A stretch of 53,353 nucleotides of DNA, from positions 1 to 53,353 of IMG/VR virus record IMGVR_UViG_3300025425_000027; one strand, given 5' to 3'. The stretch is from a virus. Below the pieces are notes generated by a model that was given only the letters and a program-made list of their open reading frames with translations, was not told the origin of the DNA and ran no database searches. Positions within the stretch are counted from its first letter, which is position 1. Each line of letters starts with the position of its first letter. The position numbers and the translations under genes are program-made. Shown piece by piece: positions 23,284-31,571 of the stretch.

Positions 23284-23832
23284 TTAGGCAATTTGAACGT
23301 ACTCAACGATGAACGTAAACGAACCCGCTGTCGTAGCATCCACTGTGTTAGTAACATTACAGTAAATTGTACGCTCTGCTGAAGCATACTGAGCAGAGAT
23401 AGGGGCCGTGGCGGCGTTTTGAGTAGTAGCAACCAAGGTAGTAGTTGTTACGTTTCCAACGACAACTGTTGTACCGCCATCTAGGATCTCATCTGCGATA
23501 GCTGCAACAATTTGTGCGCCCGAAGAGGATGTTCCAACTTCATAGCCAATATCACCAGTTCCAATAACGGGAGCCGTGTCACAAAATATCTTAATGTTTG
23601 TGATGATTGTGTTTGCTGGCTGAGTAAACTCACCAATAGTCGGGCTGTCGCCTGCTGTGGTGTTTACTGTAACGCCTGTGGCGAAGCCAACGTGCTTTAC
23701 ATATTTGTCGGTGACAATACCTGTGGACGCAATAGTTGCAATGTCTGTATAAGCACCAGTTGTTGAATTTTTAGAGACAACTTGGAAGCCGCCTTCTGAG
23801 CGCACTGGTCCTGTGAATGTTGTGTTAGCCAT
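23284..23832 (-). CDS. Structural protein (MANTTFTGPVRSEGGF family)
   Basis: A 182-residue protein. I chose the ATG at 23832 because it follows CAGGAGAATCAC, while an ATG seven codons upstream has no RBS. MANTTFTGPVRSEGGFQVVS is a characteristic opening of marine phage structural proteins. The rest is beta-rich (TQPANTIITNIKIFCDTAPV; AGSFTFIVEYVQIA). Being the first gene after the capsid terminator, it begins the tail unit and may be a head fibre or decoration. Confidence 0.65.
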   Translation of the reverse strand: MANTTFTGPVRSEGGFQVVSKNSTTGAYTDIATIASTGIVTDKYVKHVGFATGVTVNTTAGDSPTIGEFTQPANTIITNIKIFCDTAPVIGTGDIGYEVGTSSSGAQIVAAIADEILDGGTTVVVGNVTTTTLVATTQNAATAPISAQYASAERTIYCNVTNTVDATTAGSFTFIVEYVQIA

Positions 23833-23910
23833 GTGATTCTCCTGTCGTGGCAAATGTCAGACGCACCATGCGGCTGTCAGGGATATTGAGACAATACATC
23901 ACATCGTTTT

Positions 23911-23941
23911 AAAAAGAAAGAGGCGATCCGAAGACCGCCCC
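23911..23941 (-). terminator. Rho-independent terminator with UUCG tetraloop after capsid gene
   Basis: Read on the minus strand, the RNA forms a 9-bp stem GGGGCGGUC/GAUCGCCUC (two wobble pairs) closed by a UUCG loop and followed by UUUCUUUUU. It lies about 25 bases beyond the stop of the major capsid gene and before the start of the tail unit, so head and tail transcription can be separated. Confidence 0.85.
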
Positions 23942-23966
23942 TTAATCATAACATTCTGGAGAAATG

Positions 23967-24866
23967 TTATGCTCCTTCGGAGCCAAACACACCACGCCAG
24001 TCGGTGTAGCCGAAGCTGTAACGCTCACGCACTTTATAGCGCACGTTGCCAGTCTCGAAATCACCTTCCATGCCTTTTTTCATAGGCGAGCGTTGGAACA
24101 TTTTCAGTCCATCAGGAACGTCAGTTGTGACGAAGAACCCGTCTGCGTCTGTCAGACGGCGCATCACATGATAACCTTTTGGCAGGTAACCGCCAGAACG
24201 GATAGCATTGATGTCGTTGTCCGCAGTGCCAACGCGAAGCTGGGATTCCAGCAGGCGCTCTGCAACAAACGTGTAGGCCGTTGGGATAACCAACTGCATA
24301 CCTTGGGCAGCAATCCGAAGACCACGATCATCCTTCATATCCGCGATTTGGATAAGAATGGCTTCAAGTGAAACTTCTGACAAGTCAGCCGCTGTGGCTA
24401 ACGTGTTAGACTGGTTGCCGTTCTGCGTTGGGTGAGTTTGGCTCAAAAGAGTAGTGCCATCTCCACCGTTTGCAGTTGTCGCGTTGTTCAAGACGTTAGC
24501 CGCTTTGATTTCCTTAGTGGAAGCCATAGAACGGGCAAGAGCCTTGGTGTAGCGAGAAGCAATTGAGCCATACTGGCCGTCTTCTTCAGCTTCCTCAGTG
24601 ATTGAGAATGCCAAAGCAACTGTTTCGTGCTGGTAACGCGCAGTCCACTGCTGGCCAGCGTCATCATAAGAGATGGCTGAACCTTCAGATTTAGTTGGAG
24701 CAGAGCCAAAACCGGATAAAAGTACGTCCTCCTCGAATGCCTTCTGAGAAGTATTCGATGCGAAGACCGCCGCATATTCAGCAGGGTACTGGTCGTATTC
24801 TAGGCCAAACAAGGTGTTTAGACCCGGCTCAAGCATTTTAGCAAAACTTGCTCTATTCATAGCCAT
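23967..24866 (-). CDS. Major capsid protein (HK97-fold, Mu gpT-like)
   Basis: A 299-residue protein starting MAMNRASFAKMLEPGLNTLF. The middle (AISYDDAGQQWTARYQHETV; ALAFSITEEAEEDGQYGSIA; TKALARSMASTKEIKAANVL) resembles the Mu gpT-type major head subunit family with the HK97 fold. The C-terminal RVRERYSFGYTDWRGVFGSE is typical as well. It lies downstream of scaffold and decoration genes and upstream of a strong terminator, so it should be highly expressed. The RBS AAGGAAGGA precedes the ATG. No N-terminal delta domain is present; scaffolding is provided by a separate protein. Confidence 0.8.
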   Translation of the reverse strand: MAMNRASFAKMLEPGLNTLFGLEYDQYPAEYAAVFASNTSQKAFEEDVLLSGFGSAPTKSEGSAISYDDAGQQWTARYQHETVALAFSITEEAEEDGQYGSIASRYTKALARSMASTKEIKAANVLNNATTANGGDGTTLLSQTHPTQNGNQSNTLATAADLSEVSLEAILIQIADMKDDRGLRIAAQGMQLVIPTAYTFVAERLLESQLRVGTADNDINAIRSGGYLPKGYHVMRRLTDADGFFVTTDVPDGLKMFQRSPMKKGMEGDFETGNVRYKVRERYSFGYTDWRGVFGSEGA

Positions 24867-24881
24867 GATTTAAATCCTTCC

Positions 24882-25433
24882 TTAGATCCCGGCGCTATCT
24901 TTAAGAAGATGCTCATTGATGAGAACTTCCATGATAGCATTCGCACCAAACGCATTGTCTGGTGCATGGTAAAGCGCAAGGATCTTGCAGGAAGCAGCTC
25001 CCGCAGCCATTGTGCCGCTCAGTTCAAAACCAGATTGACCTGTAAGGGTCGAACCTGCGCCTGCAACAACATCGCAACAATTGCCAATGTTTGTTTGTGC
25101 AGTCGTACCAGCAGACTGGGCTTTAAACACAGTCATTGGGCCATCATATACATGAGCAATGATGTCCGTAGCTACTGTGCCTGACGGCCAGTATTCACTG
25201 TAGACGTATGATCCGTCTGCGGCTGTATATGAACAACCATCAAACACACCAATGTTATTTACTTCAGTAGCAGTATGCGGTGTCACAACACCATCAGCAG
25301 TAAGAATGCAGAGATCACCTTTGAAGATGTTTTCTGCAAGACCACTTGTGATGGTATACTGATTTGTGCGTGGTGCATTACCGCTCATGTGACGAATTGG
25401 GACAAACCCAAAGGCAGCATCAACATTTGCCAT
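24882..25433 (-). CDS. Capsid decoration/cement-like protein
   Basis: A 183-residue protein starting MANVDAAFGFVPIRHMSGNA. The Gly-rich beta structure (NIFKGDLCILTADGVVTPHT, NIGVFDGCSYTAADGSYVYS) resembles capsid cement proteins encoded directly before major capsid genes in many phages. It contains several cysteines, including a CC pair at about 118-119 (IGNCCDVVAG), which is unusual for a virion protein. RBS GGAGCG. It probably binds to the assembled capsid and stabilises it. Confidence 0.7.
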   Translation of the reverse strand: MANVDAAFGFVPIRHMSGNAPRTNQYTITSGLAENIFKGDLCILTADGVVTPHTATEVNNIGVFDGCSYTAADGSYVYSEYWPSGTVATDIIAHVYDGPMTVFKAQSAGTTAQTNIGNCCDVVAGAGSTLTGQSGFELSGTMAAGAASCKILALYHAPDNAFGANAIMEVLINEHLLKDSAGI

Positions 25434-25457
25434 TTTTTCGCTCCTATAGCGTTAAGG

Positions 25458-25940
25458 TTAATCGCTCATGGCAGATAAAGATCTGCCGCGACTTGTTTCG
25501 GACCTACGATCCTGATGGATCGGTTGTCCATGACGCCGTCCTAACGCATCAAGGTCACCTGCAACGGATTCGTTTTGCTCACCATTCTTGTTAGAATAGT
25601 ATTCCTTCATTGCCAAATGCCGTTCTTCTGGCATTTCACAGAGCAACATTCCTTCGATGCCTGTACAGCCTTGCCACTGCCCGTGATTGATAGTCGGAAA
25701 CAACTTACTCATCACAGTTTCAGCTTTACGCGGTTCCCACCCTTCACGCATACGTTTGTACACGTTATCTGGCGTATCTTTCCCTTGAATCGAGGTCGCT
25801 ACCCACCGTTGGACATAACCGGGACGTGCTTCGGGTGCATCCAAAAGTGCTGGGGGTTTCCATGCAGTCATAGGACGTGAGTCCTCATCGCGCACAGAAT
25901 TACGAGCTTCGTCCGCACGAACATTTCTTTTCTCAGTCAT
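25458..25940 (-). CDS. Head-assembly-associated protein, 160 aa
   Basis: A 160-residue hydrophilic protein with conserved blocks WKPPALLDAPEARPGYVQRW and DTPDNVYKRMREGWEPRKAE, then EGMLLCEMPEERHLAMKEYY. I recall this pattern from marine phage head modules, between scaffold and capsid genes. The C-terminal tail is basic and disordered-looking (RRHGQPIHQDRRSETSRGRS). It starts two bases upstream of the scaffold stop, with the RBS AGAGGGAACAATAATC. It may aid scaffolding or be an internal head protein. Confidence 0.65.
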   Translation of the reverse strand: MTEKRNVRADEARNSVRDEDSRPMTAWKPPALLDAPEARPGYVQRWVATSIQGKDTPDNVYKRMREGWEPRKAETVMSKLFPTINHGQWQGCTGIEGMLLCEMPEERHLAMKEYYSNKNGEQNESVAGDLDALGRRHGQPIHQDRRSETSRGRSLSAMSD

Positions 25941-25942
25941 GA

Positions 25943-26836
25943 TTATTGTTCCCTCTGTTGACGACGAATTTCGGCTTCATACTTTTTAAGGCCATTTGCG
26001 TCATTAATTCCAAGTTCCCGTGCCATTCTGAGATGATCTTGCGACATCCTCACTCTATTGCCCTTGTAGCTAGAACCGCCTGTAGTGGGGGCGACTGGTG
26101 GTCTACTTTTTGTTCTAGGTTTACTTGGACTTGATCCAGAAGATAACTCAGGAAATACTTTTTGTAAACGGTTGTTTAGGTGGTCGTAATATTCGTCCGA
26201 ATTTTTGTCGAAACCTTCGAGGTCAAGTTGGACATCAATAGCACGGGCCGCAGCCGTCTCTCGTTCAAAGCCAGCGGCATTAAACCAGTTATTTTGCTGC
26301 CACCAATTCATAGCCTTGGGGGGAGCTGGGTTTTGTGCAGCTTGCTGTGCGCGGCCCACTGTAGGGGATGCGGCAGCGCGTTGCTGGCTTTGTTGCTTCT
26401 GCATTTCTGCAATACGCATAGCCGCTCGCATGTCGGCCATTTGCTCTTGGAAGTTAACCTGCGCTTCGGTGTCGCCCTCCTCCACAGCCTTGTGTAAAGC
26501 CTGCTTTGTTTGAGCGTAACGCTGATTAAACATATCCTCAGAAGATTTCTGTGATCCTTGCTCCAAGCGTTCCAGACGTTTCTGGAGCTGTGCGTTTTGC
26601 TCCTGTATCTCTCTGGCTTGGATCTCAGCCTCACGGCGCTGGCTTACGAGCTTCTGGATGCGCTTCTGAACCTTGGGGCCATAGTCTGGCTCCTCTTGCT
26701 CTTCAGCAACGTCCACAGCCTCCTCACGGGCCTCCTGTACGGGATCGTCAATTACTTCAATCTCGAAGTCATCAACCTCACCCTTGGCCTTTTTAATTTC
26801 GGCCTCGATTTCATTCATGATGTCATTTTCTGCCAT
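25943..26836 (-). CDS. Scaffolding protein
   Basis: A 297-residue protein with an acidic N-terminus (FEIEVIDDPVQEAREEAVDV), long charged coiled coil (about 52-150, Gln/Glu/Arg-rich), a central QWW-type patch (KAMNWWQQNNWFNAAGFERE) and a basic C-terminal region (HLRMARELGINDANGLKKYE). This is the standard layout of phage head scaffolds, with the C-terminal basic helices binding the coat protein. It is encoded upstream of decoration and capsid genes. RBS AGGATGATACA. Confidence 0.8.
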   Translation of the reverse strand: MAENDIMNEIEAEIKKAKGEVDDFEIEVIDDPVQEAREEAVDVAEEQEEPDYGPKVQKRIQKLVSQRREAEIQAREIQEQNAQLQKRLERLEQGSQKSSEDMFNQRYAQTKQALHKAVEEGDTEAQVNFQEQMADMRAAMRIAEMQKQQSQQRAAASPTVGRAQQAAQNPAPPKAMNWWQQNNWFNAAGFERETAAARAIDVQLDLEGFDKNSDEYYDHLNNRLQKVFPELSSGSSPSKPRTKSRPPVAPTTGGSSYKGNRVRMSQDHLRMARELGINDANGLKKYEAEIRRQQREQ

Positions 26837-26840
26837 TGTA

Positions 26841-27245
26841 TCATCCTATATATGCGGCGACATCAACGCCATCTGGCAAGATCGATGTGATTTCATCATC
26901 GTTCAGCAGAAGGAATTTAACGCCCTTGATAACAAGTTTCTGACCAGCATATTTTCCATAGGTTATGCGATCTCCGACCTTGGGAGTAACTTCGGTACGC
27001 CAGCGTTCACCAGTGTCCCTGTCCCGATATGCCAAGTCGCCCAAGGCGCAGACCGCGCCATGAGCTGTCAGGTATTCTTCATTATCTTGTGATATTGTTG
27101 GGAGGTGTATCCCACTCGCGGTTTTTCTCTTAACCTGATTAGGCTGGACTAAAACCTTCCAATTTAAAGGTATTGGCAGTTGATCCGAAGTTATCGTGGC
27201 TTCAGTATCTTCGTCGGTAAAAGTTTTATCATGTTGATGAGACAT
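26841..27245 (-). CDS. GroES-like co-chaperonin
   Basis: A 134-residue protein whose residues 25-130 follow the Cpn10 fold. NWKVLVQPNQVKRKTASGIH includes the first strand and start of the mobile loop. After about 25 residues comes YLTAHGAVCALGDLAYRDRD, followed by VTPKVGDRITYGKYAGQKLV and IKGVKFLLLNDDEITSIL. I prefer the ATG at 27245 because AGAGG lies nine bases upstream; an ATG nine bases earlier would leave no spacing. It should replace host GroES and adapt host GroEL to fold the capsid protein, as T4 gp31 does. No GroEL gene is present here. Confidence 0.8.
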   Translation of the reverse strand: MSHQHDKTFTDEDTEATITSDQLPIPLNWKVLVQPNQVKRKTASGIHLPTISQDNEEYLTAHGAVCALGDLAYRDRDTGERWRTEVTPKVGDRITYGKYAGQKLVIKGVKFLLLNDDEITSILPDGVDVAAYIG

Positions 27246-27246
27246 G

Positions 27247-27444
27247 TCATTCATCCTCTTCGTTTATGTTTTTAATCGTCTCGCGGATAATCTCAGATGC
27301 TTGCATTAAGCCCTCTGCGATCCCTACGTTTTTTTGGTATGAGCTAAAGTCGGACATCCGACCATCGGCCATACTCTCAGCTATCTCCAGCCTTTGTTTG
27401 TCCAGATTTTTCCTGATCTGCTGAAGCAGGTCGCTTATTGTCAT
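27247..27444 (-). CDS. Small helical head-module protein
   Basis: A 65-residue helical protein starting MTISDLLQQIRKNLDKQRLE after a GGAGG RBS. The segment SYQKNVGIAEGLMQASEIIR and acidic tail NEEDE are familiar from phage head modules. The GTG five codons upstream is rejected because it precedes the RBS. The gene overlaps the following co-chaperonin region and, at its 5' end, an alternative-frame small gene at 27377-27511. Confidence 0.65.
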   Translation of the reverse strand: MTISDLLQQIRKNLDKQRLEIAESMADGRMSDFSSYQKNVGIAEGLMQASEIIRETIKNINEEDE

Positions 27445-27511
27445 CTTTGACGCCTCCACGCATGGATACGCCAGTGACGTGAATAGTCACATCTTTTTTT
27501 TCCTCTGACAT
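27377..27511 (-). CDS. Small hydrophilic protein, 44 aa, overlapping next gene
   Basis: A 44-residue reading frame starting MSEEKKDVTIHVTGVSMRGG behind the strong RBS AAGAAAGGATAC, with its ATG directly following the stop of the lysine-rich mini-gene. It overlaps the 65-residue gene by 68 bases in another frame; that gene's RBS (GGAGG) lies inside it. The translation start looks real, while the C-terminal half may be constrained by the overlap. Function unknown. Confidence 0.5.
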   Translation of the reverse strand: MSEEKKDVTIHVTGVSMRGGVKDDNKRPASADQEKSGQTKAGDS

Positions 27512-27649
27512 TTAGTATCCTTTCTTAGTGTAGCTCTTCTTTACAGCTTTTTTCTTCTTCTTAACAACTTTCTTTTTCATTTTTTTTGCTCCTGACATTG
27601 ATACGTTCTTTCCTTCCGACATTAATTTTCCAAAACTTGCGCGGTTCAT
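27512..27649 (-). CDS. Lysine-rich mini-protein with capsid-like N-terminus
   Basis: A 45-residue protein beginning MNRASFGKLMSEGKNV and ending in a strongly basic tail of about 20 residues (KKMKKKVVKKKKKAVKKSYT). The N-terminal MNRASFxK is the same as the major capsid protein's (MAMNRASFAKML). The start codon follows directly after the upstream stop (TAAATG), and the stop runs into the next ATG (TAAATG). A basic, DNA-binding or capsid-internal role is plausible. A shorter version could start at the internal ATG at 27598. Confidence 0.6.
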   Translation of the reverse strand: MNRASFGKLMSEGKNVSMSGAKKMKKKVVKKKKKAVKKSYTKKGY

Positions 27650-27841
27650 TTATACATTCCCCGCTGATAATTCACGGGCTAAGATCTTGAGCGTATCGGC
27701 AAAGCCCTTGTCCAGCTCTTTAGCCGCCATAGCAAACTTGCGTGGCGATACGTCATCGCTATCCAAGCCACGCCGCTCTAGGAAGCTCTTCGCTGCCCTG
27801 ATTTCTGCCTGCGCTACGCGCTTAACTGCCGCTCTAGCCAT
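27650..27841 (-). CDS. Small helical basic protein of head module, 63 aa
   Basis: A 63-residue helical, mostly basic protein: MARAAVKRVAQAEIRAAKSF, then LERRGLDSDDVSPRKFAMAA and KELDKGFADTLKILARELSA. I recall this small family in marine phages next to portal and scaffold genes; no function is known. It overlaps the 3' end of the preceding 1102-residue gene by eight bases and is followed immediately by the lysine-rich mini-gene. Confidence 0.65.
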   Translation of the reverse strand: MARAAVKRVAQAEIRAAKSFLERRGLDSDDVSPRKFAMAAKELDKGFADTLKILARELSAGNV

Positions 27842-30800
27842 CTTGGCCTCCTACTTGATCTAACGCACCATAACCTGTCCCAGCGCCAACTGCCAATGGC
27901 ACGGCGTATGTTGGAATGCCTTTTTTCATTATAGCATCAACAAGCCTTTTAGTTAAAGGCAGAGCCGTAACGGCCTCTAATGCTGATGATGTCTCTATCA
28001 CTTTTCCTACTAGCTGTGCGTCTGGATCATAAGATTTTGCTATATCAAGTAGGTTGCTTGGAGCGATTTCACCGTAGAAAGCCCTGTGACCCTCAAGATC
28101 GCCATAGGTATATTTCTTGACCATCTCTGGGTTTGGCAAAGTGATGTAATCGGCCCCGCTTTCAATAGCATCCATCAATTGACGCTTTAAGGTCATGTTA
28201 ACCCATGTATCTGTGCTTTCAATGAAAGGTGCGCCAGTCTTGGTTTTTGAAAAGTTTTGATTGTCGAACCTTTTGAGACCTGACGATAATGAATCTATTT
28301 TAGGGACGTTTTGAGCATATGAATTAGCCCAATCAACATAATCAGAGGGGATATTGTCAGTTGTGAATATGTATTGAGCGAAATCATCTAATTCTGAACG
28401 ATAGTTGCTCATATTTCCCCTGACGTGGCCAAAGAACGTGCGATTATCTAGTAGTTGGTCTGGTCGCCAAACCTGACCATCTCTAACATTATTAATGTCA
28501 ACGCCACTTTGTTTGTTTTTAAAGTCAGCTATAATTTTTTTGTAAATTGCAAGTTTCTCTGGATATTGCTCTCTGCGGAATACAGTACCCAACCCGACAT
28601 CATCACCAAATACAATCCTATTCAGATCATCTTCAGCACCCTTTATTTCGTCACTAAGTTGCTCAGATAAATAACGGTATTCACCCATTTGGATTTCTTG
28701 TTCACGAGTTCTTGGAGTATATTTTGTTACTTCCCCAGTTTGCTTGTCTTTATCTCTAAGGGCTTGAGCGGCATCAGATTGGATTTCTCCAACGTGATAC
28801 GCTGTCCCGCCACCATCGACAGGAAACTCAGCCGTTCTGACGTGAGCAACTAAGTTTGTATCTCTTCCAGTTTCCTCAAAGTGAGTTTCTTTGAAGTAAT
28901 CATCAGGCAATCTGCCTGTCGGATCTCTGAACTGATATGTGGTTTCTGCTGTATTCGTACCGCCTGATGGGAAGTATTTTGTGTATTCTAGTTCGCTTGT
29001 ATCAGCAGATGCTCCTGCATCACCAAAGATCATTCTACCATAAAGCTCTGGATCGTATTGCTCCATTTCATCCAACTCTTCCTGTAATGACTCACGGGCC
29101 ATATCATTAAAGTCAGGAGCGTCAGCCTCTATGGCTGCGTCTTTATCAGAATAAATAGACCATTGCTTGTTCATTGGATTATAGTCTCCAATCCAACCAT
29201 CAGGATATTTTTCAGCCAATGCTGCGCCATCTTCAACGCCATCCATAAACTCTGCGATTTGATCTAAACCCTCATAATTTCCAGCAGCTACATAGTCAGA
29301 TATGCTTTCAAAATCAGTGCCATATTCCCAATCTTGTTCAAAGTTTTCTCGTAACAGATCAAACCTGTCTACAAGATTGTCATCTATGTAGTTTTCCACA
29401 GCCATACGGGTGTCGCCACCCTCTGATCTCAAAACGCCTTGCGCTATTTTTCTTTCTGCTTCCACTAAGTCTTTATTCTCATTTAGGTATTGTATCAGTT
29501 CAGTCTTAGTAACGTCTGTGCGACCTTCAAAAGCCTCATCAGCTCCAGACCATTCCAGCTCTTTAGCTTTAGCGCCGTTCTTTAGCATCCACTTCTTCAG
29601 AGATTTGTACGCACCCTTTTCTTGTGGAAGATTCTCCGCTGCCTTCATTGATGGGCTAAAGGTAGGAATATAACTATTGTTACCAAAAGCGCCTGTCAGC
29701 GCACCCATGTCTGTCTCTTGGCCCACGCTCACATCATTAAGGACACCGTACTGCCTCTCAGCTTCAAGCGCCTCTTGGATCGTGGGCTTGGCTTGGTTAA
29801 AGACAGTCGGAGTGGCGTGTTCCTTTAAGTAATCAAGATCAATCCTACGGCGCATGGATTGATCTATAGGCTCTCCAGTAGCAACTTGGATTATAAGATC
29901 CGCTGCGCGTTCTTCTGCTTCTGTTTTGGGTATCGGCAAATTGTATCTTGCGTACAAATCACGCAATTGATCAGCATATTGAGCATCTGAGATTTGGTAT
30001 ACTGGACCTTTTTCTTTTCTTATGCCAGCTAAATACTCTTCAACCACGCTTGGGGGCTGCCCTGACTCCCTAAGAGTTTGCACACCCAATCGAACAGACG
30101 GATCTTGATACTCTGGGCGACTGTCGAGTGCTATATCAATGCGCTCATTTAACATGCGATCATACGCAGCGTTGGCTTCATCTATCTCGCTGAAGTCAGC
30201 ATCCGTAAGCTCCAAATCATTTAAGAGTTGGTCATCTTCTCGCGTAAAGGCCGCTGCACGGTTTCGAGCCACTAACTCTTCCAACCCGCCGTTAAACCAA
30301 TCAGTGTTTATTGGCTGCACAACATCATCTGGAGCCAAATCTTCATCCAAGATTAGATCAGCTACAGCGTCATCCATTTCCGCGTCTGTAAGTTCGTCTG
30401 GCTGTTGGGCGCGAAGACGCGCACCCAGCTCTTCCATTGATAGACGCGGTGCTTCTATCTCTTCAAAGTTGGCTATGGGTATGAAGTCATCGTCAACGGC
30501 GTCCAGTTGCTGTTGTTGTGCTGCTAAAGCGCCAAATTGTGGCGTATCTGCTGGCATGTCGGGGGTAATTGCCGCTGGCGGTTCAGGCAATCTTTTTGCC
30601 GCTGTGGCAACTTTGGACGCCTTTCCTAGCCTGCTAAATATGCCTAGATATGGAGCTGCATATACCTCTGCAAATTCAACACCAGCCAATAGATCTCTGG
30701 AAAGCCTGTCTTCTTGGTTCTCGGTCTGAAACGGCATTTGCTCTGCCACAAAGCCAGCCCCAGCTCCCAATCCAGAAACAATGGTGCTGAACAACCCAAG

Positions 30801-31142
30801 GCCAGCGTCAGCAATGCCACCATAAACATATTGAGCGCCCTTTGGCCCACCGGGGTAAAAAGCCATCTCTGGCATCATAGTTGCCACGCCTTGCCCCGTA
30901 GCCGCATTTTTAAACATCTGACCAGCGTTGCTTAAATATTCGCCTGCCACATCAAAGCCGTAGTTGCTTAGAGGCTTTTCTTTTTGAGTTGCTGTCGGTG
31001 CTACATATCCAACGGGGTCTGCGCGAGGAACCATAGGGTTTTCAGCGTAATAATTAGTTAAATAATCAGCATATGCCTGCGATGGGATGTTCGGGCTTCC
31101 ATCTTCATTGAATGCACCGTCTGCAAATACTCTTTCAGCCAT
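27834..31142 (-). CDS. Very large polyvalent-type virion-module protein, 1102 aa
   Basis: I place the start at ATG 31142, one base after the upstream stop and preceded by AAGG; an ATG 18 codons upstream has no RBS. Residues ~80-160 are hydrophobic and Gly-rich. The middle (200-700) is acidic and helical. The C-terminal ~360 residues contain a module I recall from phage and plasmid large polyvalent proteins: TNLVAHVRTAEF, GEIQSDAAQALRD (near 783), KTGAPFIESTDTWVNMTLKR (near 966), and GHRAFYGEIAPSNLLDIAKS (near 1024). The gene sits between portal and capsid genes, so it may be packaged and injected. No activity can be assigned with confidence. Confidence 0.65.
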   Translation of the reverse strand: MAERVFADGAFNEDGSPNIPSQAYADYLTNYYAENPMVPRADPVGYVAPTATQKEKPLSNYGFDVAGEYLSNAGQMFKNAATGQGVATMMPEMAFYPGGPKGAQYVYGGIADAGLGLFSTIVSGLGAGAGFVAEQMPFQTENQEDRLSRDLLAGVEFAEVYAAPYLGIFSRLGKASKVATAAKRLPEPPAAITPDMPADTPQFGALAAQQQQLDAVDDDFIPIANFEEIEAPRLSMEELGARLRAQQPDELTDAEMDDAVADLILDEDLAPDDVVQPINTDWFNGGLEELVARNRAAAFTREDDQLLNDLELTDADFSEIDEANAAYDRMLNERIDIALDSRPEYQDPSVRLGVQTLRESGQPPSVVEEYLAGIRKEKGPVYQISDAQYADQLRDLYARYNLPIPKTEAEERAADLIIQVATGEPIDQSMRRRIDLDYLKEHATPTVFNQAKPTIQEALEAERQYGVLNDVSVGQETDMGALTGAFGNNSYIPTFSPSMKAAENLPQEKGAYKSLKKWMLKNGAKAKELEWSGADEAFEGRTDVTKTELIQYLNENKDLVEAERKIAQGVLRSEGGDTRMAVENYIDDNLVDRFDLLRENFEQDWEYGTDFESISDYVAAGNYEGLDQIAEFMDGVEDGAALAEKYPDGWIGDYNPMNKQWSIYSDKDAAIEADAPDFNDMARESLQEELDEMEQYDPELYGRMIFGDAGASADTSELEYTKYFPSGGTNTAETTYQFRDPTGRLPDDYFKETHFEETGRDTNLVAHVRTAEFPVDGGGTAYHVGEIQSDAAQALRDKDKQTGEVTKYTPRTREQEIQMGEYRYLSEQLSDEIKGAEDDLNRIVFGDDVGLGTVFRREQYPEKLAIYKKIIADFKNKQSGVDINNVRDGQVWRPDQLLDNRTFFGHVRGNMSNYRSELDDFAQYIFTTDNIPSDYVDWANSYAQNVPKIDSLSSGLKRFDNQNFSKTKTGAPFIESTDTWVNMTLKRQLMDAIESGADYITLPNPEMVKKYTYGDLEGHRAFYGEIAPSNLLDIAKSYDPDAQLVGKVIETSSALEAVTALPLTKRLVDAIMKKGIPTYAVPLAVGAGTGYGALDQVGGQDG

Positions 31143-31143
31143 A

Positions 31144-31401
31144 TCACCACGCCTTACATGACCAGTATCTGGCCTTTGTTTTTGGACCGGGTTCATCACA
31201 GTTGTGACGCGCCCTGAAGTTAGATCTGCGGCCCTTCTGCGTTTTCTTGATGGTCATTTTAGGATCGCCAAAGGTAACGCGCTTAATCTTATCACCGTCC
31301 GTCACATATACCACAGACTTCTTCTTGCCGTAAGAAGTTTCGCCCTTGGATATGCGGCGTGGGTTGTTCAGCTTGACGCTCTTACCTTTGTAGGTTGCCA
31401 T
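31144..31401 (-). CDS. Conserved small basic protein ending YWSCKAW
   Basis: An 85-residue basic protein with conserved blocks KSVKLNNPRRISKGETSYGK, KIKRVTFGDPKMTIKK and RRSNFRARHNCDEP followed by KTKARYWSCKAW at the C-terminus. I recall this pattern from many phages, near portal and prohead genes, where it is sometimes placed next to or inside the prohead protease region. Two Cys in the last 20 residues may bind zinc. It belongs to the group of small basic genes around 31144-33925. Function unknown. Confidence 0.7.
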   Translation of the reverse strand: MATYKGKSVKLNNPRRISKGETSYGKKKSVVYVTDGDKIKRVTFGDPKMTIKKTQKGRRSNFRARHNCDEPGPKTKARYWSCKAW

Positions 31402-31403
31402 TA

Positions 31404-31571
31404 CTAGCTGGCCATCTTCTTAGCTGTAGCCGACAAATCCTTCTTGTGGACTAGAAACTTGCTGGAGGCAGTGTGCTTTGCGCCAGACATAACATTGCCC
31501 TTGGCGTCCTTGTGGGTAGCGCCCTTATGCTCTTTGCCGTTCTTAAAGTAGTGCTTAACGCCTTTAGCCAT
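31404..31571 (-). CDS. Lys/His-rich small protein, 55 aa
   Basis: A 55-residue basic protein starting MAKGVKHYFKNGKEHKGATH and continuing KDAKGNVMSGAKHTASSKFL. The ATG overlaps the stop of the upstream 49-residue gene (TAATG), and the frame closes with TAG just before the next gene, so the operon is tightly packed. I recall similar sequences from marine phages. It contains the tripeptide SGAK that also occurs in the lysine-rich gene at 27512. Function unknown; a DNA-binding or capsid role is possible. Confidence 0.65.
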   Translation of the reverse strand: MAKGVKHYFKNGKEHKGATHKDAKGNVMSGAKHTASSKFLVHKKDLSATAKKMAS

